A stretch of DNA of 64,000 nucleotides from Haloplanus rubicundus (GTDB lineage: Archaea; Halobacteriota; Halobacteria; Halobacteriales; Haloferacaceae). Location: assembly GCF_003342675.1 (NCBI RefSeq), contig NZ_CP031148.1, positions 2,418,001 through 2,482,000 on the forward strand, in the 5' to 3' direction. Positions 54,964 through 63,961 of this stretch are shown here, in pieces. Position 1 is the first letter of the stretch; each line of letters begins with the position of its first letter. Under the pieces are notes generated by a model. The model worked only from the letters and a program-made list of their open reading frames with translations. It searched no databases and was not told the DNA's origin. A program made the position numbers and the translations under genes.

Positions 54964-55263
54964 CTACTCGTCCTCGTTCTCGTCCTCGTCGTCCGCGAAC
55001 GGCGACTCCTCGACGGGGACGTAGTCGATCTTCCGCGCCCGGTCGGCCACGTCGTCCAGATAGTCGAGGGCGACGAGGTCGATGCCGCGTTCGTTGTAGG
55101 CCTTGAACCGGCCGTCGACGAAGCCGAGGTACTCGGTGTCACCGTCCAGCGGCTCGATTTCGAGGACCCACTCCGGGCCGTGCTCGTTCAGCCAACTCGC
55201 CAGCATACCGTCGGTGATGGTGTCCCGCTCCAGCTCGTCGCCGGAGGGTTCGGTCTTACTCAT
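54964..55263 (-). CDS. Conserved haloarchaeal hypothetical protein
   Basis: 99 residues, strongly acidic. DTITDGMLASWLNEHGPEWVLEIEPLDGDTEYLGFVDGRFKAYNERGIDLVALDYLDDVADRARKIDYV, then an acidic tail (DDEDENEDE). The region with alternating aromatic and hydrophobic residues suggests a small beta-rich domain. No family recognised. It is 31 bp upstream of mce on the same strand, so it may share its transcript. Confidence 0.65.
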   Translation of the reverse strand: MSKTEPSGDELERDTITDGMLASWLNEHGPEWVLEIEPLDGDTEYLGFVDGRFKAYNERGIDLVALDYLDDVADRARKIDYVPVEESPFADDEDENEDE

Positions 55264-55370
55264 CGTCCGGAGATAGAACGGGGATGACTAAACGTTGTTC
55301 CCCGTATCGACGACTGTCGACTCCCGTGGCGCGGGGGTCGTGAATCCGGGACTGCGCCGCCACCGTCGTC

Positions 55371-56606
55371 CTACGCCGGATCGAAGACCGTCTCGCCGTC
55401 GACCGCGTGCTCCGCGACGGCGTCGAGGTCGAGCGTCAGGCCGAGGCCGGGCGTCTCGGGGACGGCCATGCGCCCGTCCTCGATCAGGTCGTCCTCCTCG
55501 ACGAGGTCCGCCCACCAGCCGAGCTGGTAGCTGTGGAACTCGACGGCGAGGCTGTTCGGAATCGCGGCCGCGACCTGTGCGCTCGCCATCGTGCCGATGG
55601 GGGAGGAGACGTTGTGCATCGCGATGGGGATGTAGTAGAGGTCGGCGTGGGCGGCGATCTTCCGCGTCTCGCGCATCCCGCCGACCTTCGGGAGGTCGGG
55701 CGCGAGGATGTCGACCGCCTGCTCCTCGATCAGGCGGCGCTGGCCGTGGGCCCGATAGACGTTCTCGCCGACGGTGACGGGCGTCGTCGACGACCCCGTG
55801 ACCTCGCGTTGCACGTCGTGGTTCTCGGGGGGCACGGGGTCCTCGATCCACCACACGTCGTAGTCCTCGACCGCTTCGAGCAACTGCTTCGCGCTCCCGG
55901 CGGTGTAGGACCAGTGACAGTCGAAGGCCACGTCGGCGCGGTCGCCGACCGTCTCGCACACCTCACGGACGATGTCGACCTTGTGCTCGATCTCGGGGCC
56001 ACGCATGTGGCGGTTGGCGCGGTCCACCTCGTGGCCGGAAGGCACGTCGAGGTCGAACTTCAGCGCGTCGTAGCCGAGGTCCGAGACGACGCGCTCGGCC
56101 TCGCGGGCGTTCGATTCGGGTTCGGACTCGTCGCCCGCGTGGCAGTCGCAGTAGACCCGCACCGCGTCGCGGTACTTCCCGCCGAGTAGCTGGTAGGCGG
56201 GGAGTTCCAGAATCTTGCCGGCCACGTCGTGCAGGGCGATTTCGACCCCGGAGATGGCCGAGACCACCTTTCCCGAGATGGAGCCTTCCCCGGACATCTT
56301 CTGGATCAGGTGCTCGTACAGGCGGTCGATGTCGAGCGGGTTCTCCCCGATCAGGAACGGGGCCATCCGCTCGACGATTTCGGCGTCGCCGCCGCCCCAG
56401 TACGCCTCGCCGGTGCCGGCGAGGCCCGCGTCGGTGTAGACGCGGACGAGGAGCCACGGGTAGTTGCCGTCGACCATCGTCGTCTGTACGTCGGTGATCT
56501 CGACGTCCCGGGGACCCCGGTCGGCCGAGAGACCCATCGTCTCCGCCGAGAGGTCCCGCATCGTGTATTCGGCGTTCGGGTCGTGGAGGGTTCGGTAGTT
56601 CGGCAT
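55371..56606 (-). CDS. Enolase-superfamily sugar-acid dehydratase (D-gluconate/D-xylonate type)
   Basis: 411 residues. Family marks: PNYRTLHDPNAEYTMRDLSAETMG N-terminus of the haloarchaeal branch, YDALKFDLDVPSGHEVD (KxD-like catalytic Lys), DVAFDCHWSYTAGSAKQLLE (metal Asp), WIEDPVPPENHDVQ (metal Glu), VGENVYRAHGQRRL and MHNVSSPIGTMAS (catalytic His). Closest in my memory to haloarchaeal gluconate dehydratase of the semi-phosphorylative Entner-Doudoroff route; xylonate dehydratase is nearly indistinguishable by eye, so I give no symbol. Confidence 0.85.
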   Translation of the reverse strand: MPNYRTLHDPNAEYTMRDLSAETMGLSADRGPRDVEITDVQTTMVDGNYPWLLVRVYTDAGLAGTGEAYWGGGDAEIVERMAPFLIGENPLDIDRLYEHLIQKMSGEGSISGKVVSAISGVEIALHDVAGKILELPAYQLLGGKYRDAVRVYCDCHAGDESEPESNAREAERVVSDLGYDALKFDLDVPSGHEVDRANRHMRGPEIEHKVDIVREVCETVGDRADVAFDCHWSYTAGSAKQLLEAVEDYDVWWIEDPVPPENHDVQREVTGSSTTPVTVGENVYRAHGQRRLIEEQAVDILAPDLPKVGGMRETRKIAAHADLYYIPIAMHNVSSPIGTMASAQVAAAIPNSLAVEFHSYQLGWWADLVEEDDLIEDGRMAVPETPGLGLTLDLDAVAEHAVDGETVFDPA

Positions 56607-56683
56607 AGGAGGTGAGCACGCGCCAGGCACATGAGCGTTCTCCCGGCGTATCTTCAAGAGGGGCGCTCCCGTGGAGACGAATC

Positions 56684-57118
56684 ATGTACGACACCATCCT
56701 CGTGCCGACCGACGGGAGCGACGGGGCCACGGCCGCCGCCGCCCACGCCGTCGACCTCGCGAAGATACACGGCGCGACCGTCCACGCGCTCTACGTGGTC
56801 GACGTTCGTATGAGTCCGATCAGCGAGAACATGGACCACGACGAGGTGATCGAACTGGTCGACGAGTCGGGCGAGCGGCCGACGACCGCGGTGCTCGACC
56901 GGGCGGAGCGCGCGGGCGTCCCGACGGTCGAGGCGATTCGTCTCGGCGTTCCCCATCGGGTCATCCGGGAGTACGCCGAGGAGGAGGGCGTCGACCTCGT
57001 CGTGATGGGGACCCACGGCCGCACGGGCATCGAACACGCCCTCGTCGGGAGCGTCACCGAACGCGTCGTCCGGACCCTCGACGTGCCGGTCCTGACCGTC
57101 CACCCCGGGTCGGCGTGA
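56684..57118 (+). CDS. Universal stress protein (UspA family)
   Basis: 144 residues, single Usp domain. MYDTILVPTDGSDGATAAAAHAVDLAK at the start, and GVDLVVMGTHGRTGIEHALVGSVTERVVRTLDVPVLTV at the end with the ATP-binding G-x2-G-x9-G-S motif. A nucleotide-binding stress modulator, usually a dimer. Divergent from the dehydratase gene. The two-domain relative is at 57931-58761. Confidence 0.92.
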   Translation: MYDTILVPTDGSDGATAAAAHAVDLAKIHGATVHALYVVDVRMSPISENMDHDEVIELVDESGERPTTAVLDRAERAGVPTVEAIRLGVPHRVIREYAEEEGVDLVVMGTHGRTGIEHALVGSVTERVVRTLDVPVLTVHPGSA

Positions 57119-57192
57119 GACGGTGCGCCCACCCCGACGCGAGGTTATTTCCCCCGTGACGACGTGTATGGGGACGACGGAGACCCCCCACC

Positions 57193-57342
57193 ATGCCCCA
57201 CACGCTCGAAATCAGCGACGAACTCAAGCAACGGCTGGACAAGCATCTCGAGGAGGACGAGACCCACGAGGAGTTCATCGAGGAACTGGTCTCGATGTAC
57301 GAGACCGAGGGCGCGTTCCTGCAGGAAGGCTACTCGGAGTGA
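57193..57342 (+). CDS. DUF7557-like small protein (paralogue)
   Basis: 49 residues: MPHTLEISDELKQRLDKHLEE, then DETHEEFIEELVSMYETEGAFLQEGYSE. Same length and architecture as the protein at 33783-33932 (beta strand, then two helices with EEFIEELVSMYE against DEIITELINIYE). RHH-antitoxin-like appearance. The TATA-like GGTTATTTCC about 45 bp upstream is a weak promoter candidate. Its TGA opens palindrome copy E. Confidence 0.72.
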   Translation: MPHTLEISDELKQRLDKHLEEDETHEEFIEELVSMYETEGAFLQEGYSE

Positions 57343-57424
57343 GACGGTTTATCGTAGTCAGTACCGGTGAGTCGCCGGACCGTCTCGGCGACCACCGGTA
57401 AACAGTTACGATAAACCGTACGAG
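57340..57424. repeat. Palindromic intergenic element, copy E
   Basis: Begins with the stop codon of the preceding 49-aa gene: TGAGACGGTTTATCGTAGTC; right arm (reverse complement) CTCGTACGGTTTATCGTAAC. Inner stem GTACCGGTGAGTCGCCGGAC against GGTTTACCGGTGGTCGCCGA. Both arms share GGTTTATCGTA, a variant not seen in the other copies, so the arms co-vary. Confidence 0.82.
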
Positions 57425-57438
57425 ACGGGGCGCGCGGC

Positions 57439-57867
57439 TCACGTCCCCCGCGTGTCGTCCCACCCGCCGGCGTCGACGAGTTCGAAGAGCTTGCCCCAGT
57501 TCTCGTCGTCCTCGCTCTCGGGTAACTGATCGCGGAGCTGTCGGAAGTCCGAAGCGGGCACCTGCGTCGCCACGAGGTCGACGATTACCTGCGCGCGGTA
57601 CGCCGAGTCGCTCGGCTCGACGTTCTCGACGTCGCTGACGCGGGCGACGAACTCCGGCCAGTCGAACCGCTGTCCGTGGTCGTGGACGGCGCCGGTCAGA
57701 TACCAGCGAATCTCCATCGGGAGCGACGCGGCGAGGTCCTCGGCGGCACCGGCGGGAATCCGTTGCCCGAGGGTCATGAGCGTCGCTCGGATCGACCGGA
57801 CCGTCTCGCCGGTGCCGGGGAGTTCGAGGCGGTGCTGGATCGTCCCGGTGAACTCGTCGAAATTCAT
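57439..57867 (-). CDS. DUF2267 family protein
   Basis: 142 residues, all helical. MNFDEFTGTIQHRLELPGTGETVRSIRATLMTLGQRIPAGAAEDLAASLPMEIRWYL is the characteristic start of DUF2267, repeated more weakly in the second half (FDWPEFVARVSDVENVEPSDSAYRAQVIVDLVATQV). Function unknown; often near stress genes, here between Usp genes. An in-frame ATG at 57897 exists, but the family starts at MNFDEF. Confidence 0.85.
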   Translation of the reverse strand: MNFDEFTGTIQHRLELPGTGETVRSIRATLMTLGQRIPAGAAEDLAASLPMEIRWYLTGAVHDHGQRFDWPEFVARVSDVENVEPSDSAYRAQVIVDLVATQVPASDFRQLRDQLPESEDDENWGKLFELVDAGGWDDTRGT

Positions 57868-57930
57868 ACGAGAAATGTGTTTTCCGAGTGTCATCAATGA
57901 CGGCGCCCGTTCCTACGGCGTGAGAACGGG

Positions 57931-58761
57931 CTAGCGGCCGTCGGCGTCGTCGACCGTGAGGACGGGTCGGTCGGTGAGGCGGACGACGCGTTCGGTGACG
58001 CTCCCGAGGAGGTAGCGGTCGAAGCCGGTGCGGCCGTGGGTCCCCATCACGACGAGGGCCACGTCCTCCGCGTCCGCGTAGTCGGTGATCGCGCGGTACG
58101 GCGTCCCGCTCAGCACCGACGCACGGATGGTCGAGACGCCCGCGCGCTCCGCGCGCTCGACGACCGAGTCGAGCGCCCGCTGGCCCGCCCGCTGGAGTTC
58201 GTCGAAGACGGCGCCCGACCCGTCCATGGGGAGGACGCCGGCGTCGACGACGTGGACGACGTGGAGCGCCGCGTCGGTCGCCAGCGCGAGGTCGACGGCG
58301 TGGGCCGCCGCCGCCTCGGAACAGTCGCTCCCGTCGGTCGGCACGAGGATGGCGTCGAGGTTCCGGTCGACGACGGTGTCCTCGTGGACGGTGAGCACCG
58401 GTACCGACGACTCGCGGAGCGTCCGCTCGGCGACGCTGCCGAGGACGAACCGATCCAACCCGGTCCGGCCGTGGGTCCCCATGACGATACAGTCGGCGCC
58501 GTGTTCGTCGGCGTCGGCGAGGATGCGTCGGTGGACTGGTCCCTCGGCGTCGACGACGGCCGTGGTCGCCTCGACGTCGGCCGCGGCGGCCCGTTCGGCG
58601 ACGGCCGCCGTGGCCCGGTCGCCGTCGTCGGCGCCGTCGCCGTCGCGGACGTACAACCCGCGAACGTCGGCGCCGAACCTCTGGGCGAGGGTCACCGCCG
58701 CGTCGGCCGCAACCACCGCCACGTCGCTCCCGTCGGTCGGCACGAGGATGGTGTCGTACAT
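57931..58761 (-). CDS. Tandem universal stress protein (two Usp domains)
   Basis: 276 residues with two Usp domains: 1-135 (MYDTILVPTDGSDVAVVAADAAVTLAQ to GTHGRTGLDRFVLGSVAERTLRESSVPVLTV) and 140-276 (DAILVPTDGSDCSEAAAAHAVDLALATD to GTHGRTGFDRYLLGSVTERVVRLTDRPVLTV). Both keep the ATP-binding GTHGRTG...GSV loops. Together with the single-domain Usp at 56684 it makes three Usp modules within 2 kb. Partner proteins unknown. Confidence 0.92.
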   Translation of the reverse strand: MYDTILVPTDGSDVAVVAADAAVTLAQRFGADVRGLYVRDGDGADDGDRATAAVAERAAAADVEATTAVVDAEGPVHRRILADADEHGADCIVMGTHGRTGLDRFVLGSVAERTLRESSVPVLTVHEDTVVDRNLDAILVPTDGSDCSEAAAAHAVDLALATDAALHVVHVVDAGVLPMDGSGAVFDELQRAGQRALDSVVERAERAGVSTIRASVLSGTPYRAITDYADAEDVALVVMGTHGRTGFDRYLLGSVTERVVRLTDRPVLTVDDADGR

Positions 58762-58926
58762 CTCACTCGTCCAACTCGAACGGCAGGCGAATAAAACGCC
58801 GTGTCGCTCTCAGCCGGCGGGAACGCGACGACCCACTGACGATCGGACCCGTCCCGGAATCACCCTACGGGGCGATCCACCACAATCTATAAGAGATGGC
58901 GCTGAGTCAATATATAATGAAAGACC

Positions 58927-59082
58927 ATGAAAAACAATGGAGGGGAGGACTGCCCGCTGTGTGCCCGGGCCGTCGACTGCCGAACCGAACTCCGGATACA
59001 TCTGATGGTCGAACACCGGAAGAGCGCGCTGATCGACGAGTACGTCGACCGACTCGACCGGTCGGTCGTCGTCTCGCCCTGA
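58927..59082 (+). CDS. Small zinc-finger-like protein
   Basis: 51 residues: MKNNGGEDCPLCARAVDCRTELRIHLMVEHRKSALIDEYVDRLDRSVVVSP read in two parts shows CPLC near residue 9 and HLMVEH near residue 25, a C2H2-like finger, with an extra Cys between. An AT-rich stretch (AATCTATAAGAG, about 58888, and CAATATATAATG, about 58913) lies upstream; the former gives a short leader. The stop abuts that of the mutase gene. DNA or protein binding partner unknown. Confidence 0.68.
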   Translation: MKNNGGEDCPLCARAVDCRTELRIHLMVEHRKSALIDEYVDRLDRSVVVSP

Positions 59083-60759
59083 TCAGCGACCGGGCTGGTA
59101 CTCGCCGAACTCGTCGCGCAGGACGTTCGATATCTCGCCGACCGTCGCGTAGGCCTTGACCGCGTCGACGATTGGGGGCAACAGGTTGTCGTCGCCGCGG
59201 GCCGTCTCGCGGAGGGCCGCCAGCGCCGCGTCGACGGCTTCGTCGTCCCGCTCCGCCCGAACCGTCTCCAGTCGGTCGATCTGTCGGCGTTCGTCCTCCT
59301 CGGTTACCTCCTCTAAGTCGACTTCGGGCTCCTCCTCGACCCGATACTCGTTGACGCCGACGATGATCCGCTCGCCCTCCTCGATCTCCTGTTGCCGGTC
59401 GAACGCCACGTCCTGAATCTGTCCCTGCACCCACTGGGACTTCACGGCGTCGAGCATCCCGCCGCGTTCGTCGATTTCGTCGAGAACGTCGAACGCCTCC
59501 CGCTCCAACTCGTCCGTCAACGACTCGACGTAGTAACTGCCCGCGAGGGGGTCGATGGTGTCGGCCGCGCCGGACTCGTGGGCGAGGATCTGCTGGGTCC
59601 GGAGGGCGGTCCGGACGCTCTTTTCCGTCGGCAGGGAGAGCGCCTCGTCCTTACCGTTGGTGTGGAGGCTCTGCGTGCCGCCGAGCACGGCGGCGAGGGC
59701 CTGGTACGCCACCCGGACGACGTTGTTGTCGATCTGTTGGGCGGTGAGCGTCGACCCGCCGGTCTGGGTGTGGAACTTCAACTGCTTGGATTTCGGGTTC
59801 TCGGCGCCGAAGCGCTCCTCCATGATCGTCGCCCACATCCGCCGGGCCGCCCGGAACTTCGCCACCTCCTCGAAGATGTTGTTGTGGGCGTTGAAGAAAA
59901 AGGAGAGCTGTGGGGCGAACTCGTCGACGTCGAGGCCGGCGTCGAGGGCGGCGTTCACGTACTCGATGCCGTTGCCGAGGGTGAAGGCGATCTCCTGTGC
60001 GGCGGTCGAACCCGCTTCGCGGATGTGATAGCCCGAGATGGAGATGGTGTTGAACTTCGGCGTCTCCTCGGCACAGAACTCGAAGATGTCGGTGATCAGC
60101 CGCATGGAGGGTTCGGGCGGGTAGATGTAGAGGTTGCGCGCGATGTACTCCTTCATGATGTCGTTCTGGATGGTCCCGCGAAGCTCGGAGCGGGGGACGC
60201 CCTGCTGGTCGCCGATGGCGACGTACATCGCGAGTAACACGGCGGCGGGGGCGTTGATCGTCATGCTCGTCGACACCTCGTCGAGCGGGATGCCGTCGAA
60301 CACCGTCTCCATGTCCCGCAGGGAGTCGATGGCGACCCCGGACTTCCCGACTTCGCCGGCGGCCATCGTCGCGTCGGAGTCGTAGCCCATCTGCGTCGGC
60401 AGGTCGAAGGCCATCGAGAGGCCGGTCTGCCCCTGATCGAGCAGGTAGTTGAACCGCTCGTTGGTCTCGCTCGCCGTCCCCATGCCCGCGTACTGGCGCA
60501 TCGTCCACAGCCGGCCGCGGTGCATCGTCGAGTAGACGCCGCGAGTGTACGGCTCCTCGCCCGGGAAGCCGACGTCCTCGCGGTAGTCCAGGTCGGCCAC
60601 GTCCGCGGGGGTGTACAGCGGGTCGACTTCCTGGCCCCCGGTGTCGGTGGTGAACGTCTCCTTTCGCTCCCCGAACCGATCCACGGTCGGCCCGTACGTC
60701 TCGGCCTCCCACTCGGCCTTGGCCTCTCGGATCGCGTCGAGGTCCTCGGGGTCGAACAT
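59083..60759 (-). CDS. mutA: Methylmalonyl-CoA mutase large (catalytic) subunit
   Basis: 558 residues: TIM-barrel domain only, without the B12-binding domain, as in archaea where that domain is a separate small protein; I do not see it here. Marks: [30 protein letters not shown] (substrate Tyr and Arg region), [50 protein letters not shown] (His) and [16 protein letters not shown]. Isomerises methylmalonyl-CoA to succinyl-CoA in propionate use. TATA-like GGCTTAAGTCC at about 60785 is 27 bp upstream. Confidence 0.95.
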   Translation of the reverse strand: MFDPEDLDAIREAKAEWEAETYGPTVDRFGERKETFTTDTGGQEVDPLYTPADVADLDYREDVGFPGEEPYTRGVYSTMHRGRLWTMRQYAGMGTASETNERFNYLLDQGQTGLSMAFDLPTQMGYDSDATMAAGEVGKSGVAIDSLRDMETVFDGIPLDEVSTSMTINAPAAVLLAMYVAIGDQQGVPRSELRGTIQNDIMKEYIARNLYIYPPEPSMRLITDIFEFCAEETPKFNTISISGYHIREAGSTAAQEIAFTLGNGIEYVNAALDAGLDVDEFAPQLSFFFNAHNNIFEEVAKFRAARRMWATIMEERFGAENPKSKQLKFHTQTGGSTLTAQQIDNNVVRVAYQALAAVLGGTQSLHTNGKDEALSLPTEKSVRTALRTQQILAHESGAADTIDPLAGSYYVESLTDELEREAFDVLDEIDERGGMLDAVKSQWVQGQIQDVAFDRQQEIEEGERIIVGVNEYRVEEEPEVDLEEVTEEDERRQIDRLETVRAERDDEAVDAALAALRETARGDDNLLPPIVDAVKAYATVGEISNVLRDEFGEYQPGR

Positions 60760-60879
60760 AGGCGGTCGGACGAGCGCCGCGGACTTAAGCCTTCGACGGT
60801 GGACCCGATTCCCCGACTCCGGGAATCAGATCGGGCAGTTATGTGCCGAGAACACCACTCTCCAAACGAGGTGAGCACG

Positions 60880-61233
60880 ATGCAACTACTCTCTACACTC
60901 GCCGAACTGCCCGTCGCACAGTGGGGACCCGGCCCTCACGGTCCTGGTCCACACGGCCCACACTGGGGCGGCGGCCCGATGGGACCGATGGGCCCCGCCG
61001 GCCCCGGTACGGGTGCCGTCGGACTCGGGTTCGGTGGCTGGTGGCTCGTGCTCCTGTTTGCCCTCCTCGTCGTCGGCGTCGTCGCCGCGGCGTTCTACCT
61101 GCAGTCCCGCGAGACGGGGCGCGACGGGGGCAAGACCGAGGACGGCGCCCTCGCCGTCCTCCGCGAGCGATACGCCGCCGGCGACGTCGACCAGGAGGAG
61201 TTCGAGCGGCGCCGGGACCGGCTGGCCGGGTGA
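60880..61233 (+). CDS. SHOCT-domain membrane protein
   Basis: 117 residues: a short amphipathic start (MQLLSTLAELPVAQW), a Gly/Pro/His-rich linker, one transmembrane helix (GLGFGGWWLVLLFALLVVGVVAAAFYLQ), and a SHOCT domain at the C-terminus (DGALAVLRERYAAGDVDQEEFERRRDRLAG). SHOCT domains are short oligomerisation modules of unknown role. Start at 60880 preceded by GAGGTG; an in-frame ATG at 60841 is the alternative. Confidence 0.82.
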   Translation: MQLLSTLAELPVAQWGPGPHGPGPHGPHWGGGPMGPMGPAGPGTGAVGLGFGGWWLVLLFALLVVGVVAAAFYLQSRETGRDGGKTEDGALAVLRERYAAGDVDQEEFERRRDRLAG

Positions 61234-61318
61234 GCGGAACCCGGCGACGACCGCCTCGTGACTCACGACGTTCTCTCTGAAACACACGATTCAAGAGGCC
61301 GCCGCCCGCCGTAGAGGT

Positions 61319-62089
61319 ATGTACATCGCCGACGAGACGTGGCCCGAACTGGGCGACTACTTCGCCGACGAGTCGCTGGCGCTCGTCCCCCTCGGCTCCA
61401 CCGAACAGCACGGACCCCACCTCCCCCTGGCGACCGATCACCTGATCGCCGAGGCGTTCGCCCGCGAGGCCGCCGACCGAACCGGCTACTGCTGTACCCC
61501 GACGATCAACGTCGGCGTCAGCCCGCACCACCGGCAGTTCCACGGCACGATGTGGGTCGACGCCCCGCAGTTCCGCGACTACGTCGAGTCGTTCACCCGC
61601 AACCTCGCGTACCACGGCATCGACCGCGTCATCTACGTCAACGCCCACGGCGGGAACGTCGACCACCTGCGCGAGGTGGGTCGGCGCCTCCGCGACGACG
61701 AGGTCATGTACGCCATCGAGTGGATGTGGGACGAGAGCATCCCCGAACTCGTCGACGACCTCTTCGCCCAGAACGGCCCTCACGGCGGTCCGAAGGAGAC
61801 GGCGATGATCCAGCATCTCCACCACCACCTCGTCCGCGACGACCAACTGGAGGCGGCCCGCGACGGCGGCGTGCCGGACGTGGAGGCCGCGGAGACGATC
61901 AAACACGGCTCGCGAACCTTCTACGACGCCGCCGACAACACCGGCAACGGCGTGCTCGGGGATCAGACCGACGCGACGGCCGAGAAGGGCGAACGGCTGT
62001 TCGAGGCGGCGACCGACCAACTCTGCCAGCTCTGTGACTGGTTGGACGACCAGCCGTTCGTGGATCTGCTGCCGAAAGAGCACGTGTAA
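61319..62089 (+). CDS. Creatininase-family amidohydrolase (possibly ArfB)
   Basis: 256 residues. Metal-binding PLGSTEQHGPHLPLATDHLIAEA is the creatininase signature; NVGVSPHHRQFHGTMWVDAP, VIYVNAHGGNVDHLRE and GGPKETAMIQHL complete the active site. In archaea a member (ArfB) deformylates the first riboflavin/F420 intermediate; this protein is of similar length, so that role is plausible but not shown by the sequence alone. No other riboflavin gene is adjacent. Confidence 0.8.
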   Translation: MYIADETWPELGDYFADESLALVPLGSTEQHGPHLPLATDHLIAEAFAREAADRTGYCCTPTINVGVSPHHRQFHGTMWVDAPQFRDYVESFTRNLAYHGIDRVIYVNAHGGNVDHLREVGRRLRDDEVMYAIEWMWDESIPELVDDLFAQNGPHGGPKETAMIQHLHHHLVRDDQLEAARDGGVPDVEAAETIKHGSRTFYDAADNTGNGVLGDQTDATAEKGERLFEAATDQLCQLCDWLDDQPFVDLLPKEHV

Positions 62090-62127
62090 GACGACGTACC
62101 TTTGACATCGGCGCCCGTACGGAACCC

Positions 62128-62643
62128 GTGTCCCTTCGCCAGCGAACCCACCGCTTGCCCCACGAGCGCCCCCGTCTCTCGCTCGTCCTCGCCGTTCTCG
62201 CCGTCGAACTCGTCGGTGCCGCGGGCGCCGTCTTCACCGCACAGGGCCTCGCGTCGTGGTACGGCACCCTCCAGCGCCCGGCACTCGCGCCGCCGAACTG
62301 GGTGTTCGGTCCGGTGTGGACGACGCTGTTCGCGCTCATGGGCGTCGCCGTCTGGCTGGTGTGGCGGCGACTCGATTCGCCGCGAACAGAGCGCCGTGCC
62401 CGCGTCGCCCTCGCCGTCTTCGCCGTCCATTTCCTCGCCAATCTCGGGTGGTCGGCGGCCTTCTTCGGGCTACGGTCCGTCGACTTCGGCCTGGCGGTCA
62501 TTCTCGTCCTCCTCGCACTAATCGCGCTCACGATTCGGACGTTCGACTGGGTGGACCGGCGCGCGGCGCTCCTGCTGGTGCCGTACCTGCTGTGGACGGC
62601 GTTCGCCGCGTATCTCAACTACCGCTTCTGGGTGTTGAACTAG
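62128..62643 (+). CDS. tspO: TspO/MBR family membrane protein
   Basis: 171 residues, five membrane helices. Tryptophan/proline marks are present: [40 protein letters not shown] is the conserved ligand-binding part, [13 protein letters not shown] and [20 protein letters not shown] the later helices. Bacterial relatives bind tetrapyrroles and respond to oxygen or light. GTG start at 62128. It follows the creatininase gene in the same direction (38 bp). Confidence 0.9.
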   Translation: MSLRQRTHRLPHERPRLSLVLAVLAVELVGAAGAVFTAQGLASWYGTLQRPALAPPNWVFGPVWTTLFALMGVAVWLVWRRLDSPRTERRARVALAVFAVHFLANLGWSAAFFGLRSVDFGLAVILVLLALIALTIRTFDWVDRRAALLLVPYLLWTAFAAYLNYRFWVLN

Positions 62644-62699
62644 CCGGCCAACCGCTTCCCTTCGCCATCCTTTTGCCCACGCACACCCACCGACGAGCT

Positions 62700-63098
62700 A
62701 TGTTTGGTGGCGGCGGCATGAATCCGCGAAAGATGAAACAGATGATGAAACAGATGGGCATCGACGTGACCGAACTCGATGCCGAAGAGGTCGTCATTCG
62801 GACGGCCGACGAGGAACTCGTCTTCTCCGACGTGCAGGTGACGCGCATGGACGCACAGGGACAGGAGACCTACCAGGTCGTCGGCGAGCCCGAGGTTCAC
62901 GAGGCCGGCGGGTCGGCCGGCGTCGTCGAGGCGGGCGACGAGGACGAGACGGACGCCGAAACCGGCGGCGACGCGGCCATCCCCGAGGACGACGTGGAAC
63001 TCGTCGCGACCCGCGCCGGCGTGAGCAAGGGCGACGCGCGCGATGCGCTCGAAGCCGAGGACGGCGACCTGGCGGCGGCCATCGCCCGACTGGAGTGA
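62700..63098 (+). CDS. nac: Nascent polypeptide-associated complex protein (NAC)
   Basis: 132 residues. Basic/Met-rich start [27 protein letters not shown], the beta-barrel NAC domain ([38 protein letters not shown]), an acidic linker of about 35 residues and a C-terminal UBA domain ([34 protein letters not shown]). Binds nascent chains at the ribosome as a homodimer. Its TGA overlaps the GTG of trmI. Confidence 0.95.
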   Translation: MFGGGGMNPRKMKQMMKQMGIDVTELDAEEVVIRTADEELVFSDVQVTRMDAQGQETYQVVGEPEVHEAGGSAGVVEAGDEDETDAETGGDAAIPEDDVELVATRAGVSKGDARDALEAEDGDLAAAIARLE

Positions 63099-63817
63099 CG
63101 TTCTTACTGGTCCACGGCGACCGGGAGTATCTCCGGGCACCCGGCGAGGAACTCCAGACGGACCTCGGCGTGTTGACGGTCCCCGAGGACGCCGAACCCG
63201 GCGACCGACTGGAGACCCATCTCGGCGACGAGTTCGTCGTCCGCGAGCCGCGCGGCCCGGACCTGTTCGACCACTTCGAGCGCACGGGCGCGCCGATGAT
63301 GCCCCGCGACGTGGGATTGGTCGTCGGCTTCACCGGCGCCGCGGCGGGGGACCGCGTCCTCGACGCCGGCACCGGGACGGGCGTCCTCGCGGCCTACCTC
63401 GGTCGCATCGGTGCCGACGTAGTGACCTACGAACGCGACGCCGAGTTCGCCGAGGTGGCCCGCGAGAACATGCGCCTCGCGGGCGTCGAGGGGACCGTAG
63501 ACGTGCGGACCGGCGACGTGACCGACGACCTCGATTCCCTCGCCGGATTCGACCTCCTCACCCTCGACACCGAGGACGCCCCGGACGTCGTCCGCCGGGC
63601 GCCCGACGTCCTCGTCAGCGGCGGGTTCGTCGTCGTCTACTCGCCCTTCGTCGAGGGGTCGCGGGCGGCCGTCGAGGCCGCCGAGGACGCGGGGCTGACC
63701 GACGTGACGACCCACGAGACGATCCAGCGGTCGATGCAGTTCGACGACCGGGGGTCGCGGCCCGACACCCGCGGCGTCGGCCACACGGGCTATCTCACCG
63801 TCGCGCGGTGGGAGTGA
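63095..63817 (+). CDS. trmI: TrmI-type tRNA (adenine-N1) methyltransferase
   Basis: 240 residues. N-terminal beta-rich domain with the [19 protein letters not shown] pattern, then the SAM-dependent fold: [42 protein letters not shown] (motif I and acidic loop), [15 protein letters not shown] (post-I/II) and [17 protein letters not shown]. Archaeal TrmI methylates A57/A58 in the T-loop. GTG start at 63095 overlaps the nac stop, so the pair is one operon. Its TGA opens palindrome copy F. Confidence 0.88.
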   Translation: MTFLLVHGDREYLRAPGEELQTDLGVLTVPEDAEPGDRLETHLGDEFVVREPRGPDLFDHFERTGAPMMPRDVGLVVGFTGAAAGDRVLDAGTGTGVLAAYLGRIGADVVTYERDAEFAEVARENMRLAGVEGTVDVRTGDVTDDLDSLAGFDLLTLDTEDAPDVVRRAPDVLVSGGFVVVYSPFVEGSRAAVEAAEDAGLTDVTTHETIQRSMQFDDRGSRPDTRGVGHTGYLTVARWE

Positions 63818-63898
63818 TACGAATTACTGTAACTGACCGGTGAGTCGCCGGACTGCCTCGGCGACCCACCGGTACTGACGTACGAGAAACCGTATGAG
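63815..63898. repeat. Palindromic intergenic element, copy F
   Basis: Begins with the trmI stop (TGATACGAATTACTGTAACTG); right arm (reverse complement) CTCATACGGTTTCTCGTACG. Inner stem GACCGGTGAGTCGCCGGACT against GTACCGGTGGGTCGCCGAGG. A slightly diverged member. Confidence 0.8.
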
Positions 63899-63961
63899 CC
63901 GACTCCCACGCGCTGGAATCCCGACCGACGGTATAAGTGCGTGGCCGCCGAATCCACGGCC

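Noticed and set aside
57340-57430. Target-site duplication (GAGACGG) around palindrome copy E
   Set aside because: The left GAGACGG is part of the arm itself and the other copies show no similar duplication.
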